Assembly (NCBI GenBank): GCA_002356515.1
Contig: AP017605.1
Location: 2,604,001-2,668,000, forward strand
Source: Mesorhizobium loti
Lineage (GTDB): Bacteria > Pseudomonadota > Alphaproteobacteria > Rhizobiales > Rhizobiaceae
Direction: 5' to 3'
Length of the DNA: 64,000 nucleotides
The notes beneath the pieces were generated by a model that worked only from the letters and a program-made list of their open reading frames with translations, was not told where the DNA came from and made no database searches. The stretch's first letter is position 1. The number at the start of each line of letters is the position of its first letter. This document shows, one piece after another, positions 1 through 7,163 of the stretch. The position numbers and the translations under genes were made by a program.

Positions 1-427
1 CGGGACGTTGCTAGCGATCCATTGATCCAGGAAGTTGATTCCGCCGGTGCTCATGACCGCTTAAGCTCGGTGCCGATATTAGGTTCGGCCGTCACGCCTT
101 GGGCTAACGGCCCGGTGGCTGTGTGGACAGTGGACGAGCTCGGCCTCATCCTTTATCCCGGCCATGTAGTTGGCTGTGATCCGGGAGGCCAATCGTCCTG
201 CGCATCGGCTGATTGGTCGTCCACGAGTTTGAGTTGGTCGAAAACCCGCCCGAGCAAGGCAACTCGGCACGATCACAAATCCCGGCGTCCACAGCCCAAA
301 AAACAGGACTGCGACCGCGATGATGGATCGGCCAGTTGCCTACCGTTCTGCAACCTGAGTGCTGCGCACGGGCAACGCCATAATTGCCTGACTGTGTTGG
401 CGAACGCCGCCTGACGAGACGGCAGCC
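1..427. other. No supportable gene at left edge
   Basis: Short open frames exist on both strands, but none has a convincing ribosome binding site, domain or codon pattern. I see no RNA gene or repeat. It may be the 3' flank of the regulator gene that ends at 428 on the minus strand, or eroded sequence. Confidence 0.4.
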
Positions 428-1114
428 TCACGGCAATACGGAAATACGCCCGAGGAGGGCCACCAGTTCGGCCTGACGTTTGGTATCGGTCTTGGCGAAC
501 AGCGAAGCTAGCTGGGATCTGATCGTGGTGGGGCTGAGGTGCCAACTGCGGGCGATTTCCAAGGGGGCATCTCCCTGAGCCAGGCGCATGGCAAGCTGGG
601 TCTCCGCACTCGTCAAGCCGAACATCTTTTGCAGCGTCTGAGGATTGGCCGACGACCTGTTGTCGCGGTCCAACAATGCCACGATGCTCGTCCCATCAGG
701 AGCAATGACACCGCCCTCATTGAGCACCACCGGACGGTCGGCGGCGCTGCGGATCACTACCCATGACAACGACCCTGGCAGAAAGTTGGCCGGAACATTG
801 GCAACAAGCCGCCTTAGCGCAGCCGAAAGTTCGGCAGCTGTACCAGCCGCTTCGTCCTGACGCTCAAATGTGCTTTGGGCGGCGGCGTTCCATTCAACCA
901 CCTTCTTCTCGCGGTTCAGGAGGAGATAGCCACAGCCAATGCGGTCAAGCATGCCGGTGACGGATTCCATGTTGCGTCGCTTCGAGTCCCCGACATCGGC
1001 AGCCGGCCGAGCTGAAGTTTTGCGCGTAGTAGAAGTTGCGGTTCCAGATTCATTCCCCAAGACAACATACCTGTTGCCCGCAACGGTGTCGTTGCGCCCG
1101 TCAATCAGCGTCAT
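428..1114 (-). CDS. PAS-like / LuxR-type HTH transcriptional regulator (copy 1)
   Basis: The 228-residue product has a variable N-terminus of about 50 residues. A PAS-like segment follows at about 52-150 (motifs GMLDRIGCGYLLL and VEWNAAAQ), then a C-terminal LuxR-type helix-turn-helix at about 165-228 (FGLTSAETQLAMRLAQGD, then TTIRSQLASLFAKT). It lacks a receiver domain, so it probably senses a ligand or partner through the PAS-like part and binds DNA as a dimer. A close paralog lies at 58788-59465. The two share most residues from the GMLDRIGCGY motif to the end, as well as the 20 bases before the ATG, which supports this start. The sensed signal and target genes are unknown. Confidence 0.85.
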   Translation of the reverse strand: MTLIDGRNDTVAGNRYVVLGNESGTATSTTRKTSARPAADVGDSKRRNMESVTGMLDRIGCGYLLLNREKKVVEWNAAAQSTFERQDEAAGTAAELSAALRRLVANVPANFLPGSLSWVVIRSAADRPVVLNEGGVIAPDGTSIVALLDRDNRSSANPQTLQKMFGLTSAETQLAMRLAQGDAPLEIARSWHLSPTTIRSQLASLFAKTDTKRQAELVALLGRISVLP

Positions 1115-1236
1115 TGTTCCTACCCCAACCCTTCTGTCTGTCCGAGCTTCATCTTGAAGTTCGATATCCCGAAATAAATTGATCTTGGCTTAGGTCAGGG
1201 CTATCCACATGAGGGACTACGATCCGAAACTTGCTC

Positions 1237-1254
1237 CTAGTCTCGGCGGACTAG
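1237..1254 (-). promoter_or_regulatory. Dyad motif upstream of PAS/LuxR copy 1
   Basis: Read towards the gene, the site is CTAGTCCGCCGAGACTAG, with perfect 5-bp outer arms CTAGT/ACTAG. It lies about 125 bp upstream of the start at 1114. A site differing at two bases, in the same orientation relative to its gene, lies upstream of the paralog at 58522-58539. It may be an operator, possibly autoregulatory, but this rests only on conservation between the two copies. Confidence 0.45.
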
Positions 1255-1339
1255 TCCGAAGGTCGTAGCCTCACCCATGGATATGCTGATCGTCCGAAAA
1301 CGCCGGTTGCGGCGCAGGGAGCTACGGAAGAAATATCCC

Positions 1340-1711
1340 TGTGACCGAGCCGACCGACAACCCGCCTGCACGGCTTCGCCCTGGCGCGTCGACGAACTGG
1401 CTGAAGGCGAAATGCTACTCTGTCGGCGAATAGGAACTGTTCGGCGTCGGACGCGAAGCCGGCAAACCGGCATTTGCCCTGATGGCTCATCGGGTACCGG
1501 CCGCTATGTCGGTTCTGCCTTCATCAACTCAAGCTGGCCTATCCGTGAGCGGCTGTGGAAGCGCGTCCAGGAGCACGCCGGGTCGGCGCAGAAGGGCGTG
1601 AGGCGGCCAGCCACGCAATGGGTGAAGCCTGGCATCATTGGCCGTGTGAAGCATGTGCGGGGCGAGGAAGACCTCCGCCACGCCTCACTTCAGGATTTCC
1701 GGGAAGAATGA
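1340..1711 (+). pseudogene. Remnant of an ATP-dependent DNA ligase (C-terminal part)
   Basis: Two frames together spell the end of a LigD-like ATP-dependent DNA ligase. The first reads STNWLKAKCYSVGE, then an in-frame TAG at 1431-1433, then ELFGVGREAGKPAFALMA. After a frame change it continues RYVGSAFI, KGVRRPATQWVKPGI and RVKHVRGEEDLRHASLQDF. These match my recollection of the conserved ligase tail (NWLKIKCY, RYVGSAF, HLRGE-LRHA). The catalytic N-terminal half is absent here. With a stop and a frameshift it cannot make an active ligase. No Ku gene is visible nearby. Confidence 0.65.
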
Positions 1712-1904
1712 GCAAGCGAGGCGGCGATTTCCTCTACCAATATCGGATACTTTGCGGGACGAGCCGATCGCGGACCCGGTGCTGCTTGTGATCGATATGG
1801 CTGTGGCTGCGAAACAGGCGGCGGTAGCCCAAGGCATTCCCAGCCAAGAGATCGACGAAGAAATTGGCACGATCTACCGGTTCATCATGCAGGGGTTGCG
1901 CTAA
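1653..1904 (+). CDS. Possible small hypothetical protein
   Basis: An 83-codon frame overlaps the end of the ligase remnant. Its C-terminal half (from DEPIADPVLLVIDMAVAAKQ to IYRFIMQGLR) looks protein-like, with helical character and sensible composition, whereas the first half does not. No clear Shine-Dalgarno marks a start. It could be the tail of a gene whose front was lost, or chance. I do not recognise a family. Confidence 0.22.
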   Translation: MCGARKTSATPHFRISGKNEQARRRFPLPISDTLRDEPIADPVLLVIDMAVAAKQAAVAQGIPSQEIDEEIGTIYRFIMQGLR

Positions 1905-2020
1905 CTGCAGCTACGTCTGCCCCTTGGGCGTTAAAGCGTGGGCTTCCTGCTTTTGATGATGCTGCGTTTCGGCTGGCTGATTTATGCTAACAAGGTCCAG
2001 GTGCCGCGCGGGAGGGCGCC

Positions 2021-2242
2021 ATGCGAAAATTACCATTCGACATCGATGCAGATGCCGTGATCGAAGTCGGCCGATATCTGGATGATCATGCGAAGACCAC
2101 CGCAGTTTCGATATCTGAGGCGCTCCGAGTAATCAGGCGTCGCGTCAACAATTCGCGCATCGGAGACATCGGTTTGGAGGAACTGATTGTAGAAAGTGCC
2201 GTAACCAGAAAACTTGCTATCTTGTTAGACAACCACAATTAA
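2021..2242 (+). CDS. Small hypothetical protein
   Basis: The product has 73 residues and a strong Shine-Dalgarno (GGGAGG, five bases before the ATG). It begins MRKLPFDIDADAVIEVGRYL and is predicted to be mostly helical, with a basic stretch VIRRRVNN in the middle. It is too short for a confident family call. The good ribosome site and amino-acid composition support a real gene. The neighbours are gene fragments and give no hint of function. Confidence 0.55.
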   Translation: MRKLPFDIDADAVIEVGRYLDDHAKTTAVSISEALRVIRRRVNNSRIGDIGLEELIVESAVTRKLAILLDNHN

Positions 2243-2574
2243 ATTCACTGGCTACGGGGCCGTTCATCCGATGGAATGGGACGTTACCAGCGCGGCCGCC
2301 TGCGGCTATCTCCAGGCACTAGTCAGTCAGCCAAGCCAGGTTCGTGATGGACGATCGCCTCAGTCTCGCAGCTTTAGGATGCCCGCGCGGTCCTTTCAGC
2401 TATTCAAACCCCGTATATTTCCGCCGGTGACCGTGTGGGGAGCCCGGCTTTATACCTGGTCAGCATTTAAACGGCGCCGGCACTCGTCCTCGCAAGGACC
2501 GTCCTTCGTTCGCATGTTCCTTATATTAGCAATAGCGCATATCTTTGCCGTGCGGCGCCTAGAGCGGAGACCAA
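2243..2574. other. Gap without a recognisable gene
   Basis: Mixed-composition sequence with no supportable reading frame. Its last part (2515-2574) is AT-richer, includes TTATATTAGCAATAGCGC, and probably carries the promoter of the small gene starting at 2575. Confidence 0.35.
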
Positions 2575-2802
2575 ATGGGCGGCTATAAGGCCTGGCATGA
2601 TGCTATTCACGACCATCAGGTCGAAAGTTTCGCCTCGGAGAACCGTTTGGCTGCGGACCTGGTCTGGGAGTTGATCCTAAAACACGGCAACAGCCGCAAG
2701 GCCGTGATCAAAGCTGCGCAGGGTCTAAAACGTGATGCGAGGCAACACCCCAGCCGAGCCGAGGCCGCCACTGACGATGAGCGTGGTCCGACGAAAGCGT
2801 AG
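2575..2802 (+). CDS. Small hypothetical protein
   Basis: The 75-residue product starts MGGYKAWHDAIHDHQ, with GGAG six bases before the ATG. The N-terminal two thirds look like an amphipathic helical domain (ENRLAADLVWELILKHGNSR), and the tail is charged and low in complexity. It overlaps nothing convincing on the other strand. The family is unknown to me. The proper ribosome site and upstream AT-rich region make expression plausible. Confidence 0.5.
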   Translation: MGGYKAWHDAIHDHQVESFASENRLAADLVWELILKHGNSRKAVIKAAQGLKRDARQHPSRAEAATDDERGPTKA

Positions 2803-2900
2803 TCGGCTTGCCCCGAAAAAAGCCCCAAGTCGGCTAGGCCCGGCGGCCACCGCAAGCGAGCCAGCTGCCCCGCGGCTCGTTGTAGGTCTGCGCGGCCAGT

Positions 2901-3330
2901 TCATTCGGGGCGCTTGGCGAGCTTTGCGACCGTCGAGCGTGAGCAGTTTGTCGCCCTCAGGATGGTGTTCCAACTCTGTCCCTTCCGAAGCATGGCTATG
3001 ATGGCGTCGTTGCGTTCGGTGTCCTCTGGCCGGCCCCTCATGCGCCCCTCGGCCTTCGCCGTCGCGATTCCCTGAGCCTGCCTGCGACGCCGGTCGTCGT
3101 AGTCCTTGCGGGCGATGGCCGCGAGCATGTCGAGCAACATCCCATTGATCGCGTCGAACATCCGCCCGGTGAAGGCGTCCTCGGTCTTCAGCATCATGTG
3201 CGAAGTCAGCGAGTCCAGAGCCACGACCTTGACCTCTCGGTCCTTGATCTCGCGCTTGAGCTGGTCTCAGTCCTTGTCCGAGAGGCGGCTCAAGCGGTCG
3301 ACCTGTTCCGTTAGCCAGCTCCATGACTTT
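2901..3330 (-). pseudogene. Broken serine recombinase (resolvase/invertase)
   Basis: On the minus strand one frame reads LTEQVDRLSRLSDKD, then TGA, then DQLKREIKDREVKVVALDSL and on to a C-terminal helix-turn-helix (GQSWNTILRATNCSRSTVAKL). This is the latter part of a small serine recombinase. The TGA replaces what is normally Trp (DKDW), and a second stop precedes LTEQV. The N-terminal part with the catalytic Ser is not found. The 107-codon remainder from 3224 could be translated but would lack catalysis. It probably marks an old mobile-element boundary. Confidence 0.75.
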
Positions 3331-3613
3331 CACAGTGGTCGATGAGGTCCAAATGGACGTGGAGATGGCGCTGCCCATCGAGGGCTTATAGTCGGTGCTC
3401 ATTTCCGATGACTTTTGTTGTCTGCCGAAGGCAAGACATCTACGGCAATTGGAGCGGAGGATCCAAAGCTCTGGGCCATTCCAACTGACTGCAATCAAAG
3501 CGGTCGGACTTTCAGCAAAAAATCAGCAACCGTTCAGGACAAGAAGGCCGCGATAGGACCATCCTTATTCCAACAACCCAGGGGTGCTCTAAGCACAACG
3601 TCGGAGATTGGTC

Positions 3614-3847
3614 ATGTACACCAAGGCAGAAGTGCCGTCCCCATCCGCCGAACTGGCAAGAGAGGAACTGCTACGCTTCCTTTCCACGGGGTTCGCGGGC
3701 TCCTGTCTGGGCGAGAGCAACGAGATGTTGACCTACCTCGAGACGACAGCGTCCAGTGACAAGCCAGGCGCTCCCGCCCTGAAGCGGTCAAGGCCGCAAC
3801 TGCGCTTTCGCAGCCTCTTTTCAGCCTTGAGACTGTTTCCAGCTTGA
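3614..3847 (+). CDS. Possible small hypothetical protein
   Basis: The 77-codon frame begins MYTKAEVPSPSAELAREEL, with GGAG seven bases upstream of the ATG. The first 45 residues look like a real amphipathic protein. The end is rich in Arg, Leu and Phe and less convincing. It lies just before the winged-helix/TPR regulator at 3911 and in the same direction. I recognise no family. Confidence 0.3.
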   Translation: MYTKAEVPSPSAELAREELLRFLSTGFAGSCLGESNEMLTYLETTASSDKPGAPALKRSRPQLRFRSLFSALRLFPA

Positions 3848-3910
3848 TTTTCTACCATGATGCCGCTCCGATGATGGCCGCGCGATCAAGCGCGTCTATG
3901 GGGCAAGGAC

Positions 3911-5431
3911 TTGGCGCTACAGATTGGCAGCGCGATTCTCGACATTGAGCGGGGCACTCTCCGGCGCAATGGCGAGATCGTGTCGATACGACCCAAGACC
4001 TTGGAGTTGCTGACCTACCTCGCACGAAATCCCGGTCGGGTACTTAGCAAGGTAGAATTGCTGGAAGCCGTGTGGCGGGGGATCATCGTCTCCGAGGATT
4101 CGCTCACCCAGTCGGTCCGCGACGCCCGCAAATCCATCGGCGATGAAGCACAGGTCCTGATCAGAACGGTGCCTCGCCGCGGCTACCTGCTCCAGGTGCC
4201 CGAGACCGGGCCTGTTCCGACGCCATACGCGGAGGCTTTGAGAGCGGAGCCGATGGTGGCAGTGCTGCCGTTCCGCGTCGATGCCAGCAACACCGTTGGC
4301 AAGGCGCTGTTCGACGGTGCAGTCGAAGAGATCACCAATGCCCTTTCCTGTTTCAAGACGGTCGCGGTGTTGGCGCGCTATTCTGCCTTCGCATTGGCGC
4401 AAAATTCTGGCGCAGAGCTTCGCGCCACCGCCCAGGGTCTAGGGATCGATTATATCGCCGAGGGCTACGTCGAGGGCGGAGGCGCCGACTATACCGCCCG
4501 CATAGAGTTGTCCGAGACCACGTCGGGCCGGCGCGCCTGGGGGCAGAGCTTCAGCTTCACCAAGGGTGAAATCTTTGCGTTCCAGACGTTGGTGGCGCAA
4601 AGGATCGCCACCGCACTGGTCGCCAACATAGAAAATGCTGTCATGCGTCGGGGATCGGTGGCGCCGCCAACCGCCAACGTCGATGCTTATCTCCACTTCC
4701 TTCGTGGGAAGGAACTGCTCCGCAGCTATGGAGAGGGTGTCAACGAAGCGGCACGGGACCATTTTCTCAAAGCAATCGAACTCGATCCAACTGCAGGGCT
4801 CGCCCACGCTTATCTCGCACTTGCTGATGTGATCATCGGCGGCTACGGCGATGCGCCACTCGGAGTGCTTGACCAGGCGCGCGACCGGGCGTTGCATGCA
4901 ATCGCCCTCGCCCCCGACGAAGCGCGCTGCCACCGCATGTTGGCGCTTACGCTGCTTTATCGCGGGCGGGATGAATACGACTCCGTCGAGGAGCATTTCA
5001 CTCGCGCGCTTGATCTCAATCCCTACGACGCCGATACGCTTGCCCAGACCGGCTATCTTCGGGCACTGCGCGGTGATGCCAAGGCCGGACTGGACCTGCT
5101 CGACAAGGCAGTTCTGCTCAACCCAATTCATCCGACCTGGTATTATCACGACCGCGGCGAAGCCTTGCTGATCGCCGGGCGTCACCGGGATGCTGCCGCG
5201 TCTTTCGCATGCCTTCCGCGCAAGAGCGCCTGGCAATGGGCTCGACTTGCGGTGTGCTACGCCGCTACGGGCGACGGCGACAAAGCGCTCGCTTGCGTCA
5301 GGCACGGTCACGCGCTGGTACCCGATCTCACGATCGCGCAGATCGTCGATGAATGCAGGATGGAGCGGGCAGAAGACCGCGAGCAACTGCGTCAGGGCCT
5401 GTTGGTTGCCGGCTGGGACACAGGCATTTAA
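3911..5431 (+). CDS. Winged-helix regulator with TolB-like and TPR domains
   Basis: The 506-residue product starts at TTG, because a stop (TGA at 3872) closes the frame upstream and the winged-helix fold begins almost at once. Residues 1-100 form an OmpR/CadC-type winged helix (RPKTLELLTYLARNPGRVLSK, then VRDARKSIGD and VPRRGYLL). Residues about 110-245 resemble the TolB/FlgO-like segment found in such regulators (VAVLPFRV, YIAEGYVEGGG). From about 265 to 480 there are TPR-type helical repeats. No receiver domain or membrane helix is seen, so it is a soluble DNA-binding protein that senses through its TPR part. Its stop overlaps the convergent VOC gene by four bases. Confidence 0.85.
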   Translation: MALQIGSAILDIERGTLRRNGEIVSIRPKTLELLTYLARNPGRVLSKVELLEAVWRGIIVSEDSLTQSVRDARKSIGDEAQVLIRTVPRRGYLLQVPETGPVPTPYAEALRAEPMVAVLPFRVDASNTVGKALFDGAVEEITNALSCFKTVAVLARYSAFALAQNSGAELRATAQGLGIDYIAEGYVEGGGADYTARIELSETTSGRRAWGQSFSFTKGEIFAFQTLVAQRIATALVANIENAVMRRGSVAPPTANVDAYLHFLRGKELLRSYGEGVNEAARDHFLKAIELDPTAGLAHAYLALADVIIGGYGDAPLGVLDQARDRALHAIALAPDEARCHRMLALTLLYRGRDEYDSVEEHFTRALDLNPYDADTLAQTGYLRALRGDAKAGLDLLDKAVLLNPIHPTWYYHDRGEALLIAGRHRDAAASFACLPRKSAWQWARLAVCYAATGDGDKALACVRHGHALVPDLTIAQIVDECRMERAEDREQLRQGLLVAGWDTGI

Positions 5432-5892
5432 GCGCTCGGCGGCAAACGCCTACGATTTCTCGGGTCGACTATGTATTCCGCCTGGTCGACCGAAGGCATT
5501 GCAGAGGCGTCTATCCACATCGCGCCTACGGCATGACCATCCGGATCAGCCAGATCGCGGGAGTACATAACCCCATGATCTTCGACTGGATTGATGTCGG
5601 CTGTGCCTCCGTTTGCCGCAGCTGCGGCCGCCATCGCATCGACGGCCTCGCGACTTTCCAGGGACAACGCCAGCATCACCTCGCTGGACGTCGATGGCGG
5701 GATCGGACGGGTGGTCATCGTTTGCCATGTGTCACGGCTGAGCAGCATGAAGTTGATTTCATCGCTCCATACCATCCCGGCAGTTGTCTCGCCGGTAAAT
5801 TGGGGATTGTTCTTGAACCCGAGAGATTCATAGAAAGCCCTGGATGCCTTTACGTCGGTTACCGGCAGGCTTACGAAAATCTTCTTCGTCAT
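5428..5892 (-). CDS. VOC-family (glyoxalase/dioxygenase fold) protein
   Basis: The 154-residue product begins MTKKIFVSLPVTDVKASRAFYESLGF, with AAAGGA upstream, and has the two-module VOC fold (VMLALSLESREAVDAM, then DPDGHAVGAMWID). Related small VOC proteins usually read DGHIWE-MWMD near the end. Here the Glu position is Gly, so metal-dependent chemistry may be weakened or use other ligands. Members act in detoxification, antibiotic resistance or unknown reactions, and nothing nearby gives the substrate. Its upstream region faces the CDF remnant. Confidence 0.85.
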   Translation of the reverse strand: MTKKIFVSLPVTDVKASRAFYESLGFKNNPQFTGETTAGMVWSDEINFMLLSRDTWQTMTTRPIPPSTSSEVMLALSLESREAVDAMAAAAAANGGTADINPVEDHGVMYSRDLADPDGHAVGAMWIDASAMPSVDQAEYIVDPRNRRRLPPSA

Positions 5893-6185
5893 GGATCATT
5901 CCTTTGGTTGTCGAGACGCCAGTCGAGCGAGTGGCCGCTTGCTTGAAGACGGATGACCGCCTGCAAATCCGACATGGCATCTAATTTTTTTGATCGCCCA
6001 GGAGGCGGCTATGCCGAGGCTTAGCCTATGCTGTCGATGCAATCGCATCGCGACGGGCGGTCTTGTTCGGCAGTTCTGAAGGCGGCGTCCTTTGCATGCT
6101 TCTTGCGGCGACCTATCCCGAACGAAGGTTCTCCGTCACTGGCCAACTCTGAAGGCGATAGCCGCCACGCCGCCGACGAAAGAAT

Positions 6186-7163
6186 GTGGCGCCGCCGGCA
6201 GAGAGAGGCGTGGGCGCCGTCGGCGTATGGCTGGGCTTTCCACTTGCAGATCCGATCATCGGCCTCTTGATCACGGTGGCCATCTTCGCGATCGTTTGGC
6301 AGTCTTCCAAGGCAGTGCTGACGCGCATGCTTGACGGCGTCGAACCCGGCATTGTCGATGAAATCCATCACGCCGCCGAACACGTGCCCGGCATCGAGCG
6401 TGTCCAGGGCGTGCAGGCGCGCTGGATTGGCCATCGCCTGCATGCCGACGTCGCCATCAGCGTCGCGGATGCGGCAACGACCAAGGAGGTGCTTGGCGTC
6501 ACCGAAACCTTCAGGGAGGAATTGTTTGCTCATCTGCCGGCGCTATCAGAAGCGAATATCCGCCTGGAGAATCCGGGCGGGCTGCCAACGATGGGCGCGG
6601 CAGCGCCACATGTTCATGATCATCATGCGACGGCTCCTTTCACGGTCGCATGTGAGCTGGCCGTCGGAACGTTGGAAATTGTCGACACACCCGCAGGGGA
6701 GCGGATGTGTCTCACCGTGGACCGGCATGCCGGCGACTTGACCGCAACGGTGATTGTCGAACGCCCCAACGGGCCAGAGACGCTTCGCCTTGAACCCGTC
6801 GCTGGCAACCATCATCGCCTTCAGAGCACGGTGGCCCCTATGGAAGCCCATGAGTTTCAGGCGAGGCTGGTATTGGCCGCGAAGGATCGCGAACGGGTGC
6901 TGCAGTTCAAGATGGTCGAGCCGGAAGGCCACCATCACTTAGATCTGGATTGCCTTTCAGCCGCAGCGGTCAACGACCTGTCGTTCCTCCAAAAAGACAG
7001 ATATATGCTGCGACGGCTCACTAACCGTACGCCACCTCTTCTGCCCCAGGTGATCGCCCTCGTCGGCACTGGCCTTGCCACCGTCGTCAGTCTTACTTGC
7101 TACAGGGCGGCTCACCCGGATGCCCGCAGAACGGCTTCTTACCCGGCGGCGGCTGGGGCTTAG
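6186..7163 (+). pseudogene. N-terminally truncated CDF-type metal transporter
   Basis: The frame starts within transmembrane helix 5 of a cation diffusion facilitator (GVGAVGVWLGFPLADPIIGL), continues through helix 6 and the cytoplasmic dimer domain (VEPGIVDEIHHAAEHVPGI, RWIGHRLHADV) and ends with an unusual extra segment of about 170 residues with His clusters (HVHDHH, GHHHLDL). Helices 1-4 are missing. Just upstream, another frame holds GDSRHAAD, which looks like the eroded helix 4-5 loop. So this is most likely a frameshifted remnant, although the GTG at 6186 could allow translation. The end overlaps the convergent caspase-fold gene by about 70 bases. Confidence 0.6.

Noticed and set aside
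4439..5386. Long minus-strand frame inside the winged-helix/TPR gene
   Set aside because: It is a shadow of the plus-strand gene, whose domains are clear. The antisense product has no recognisable fold.
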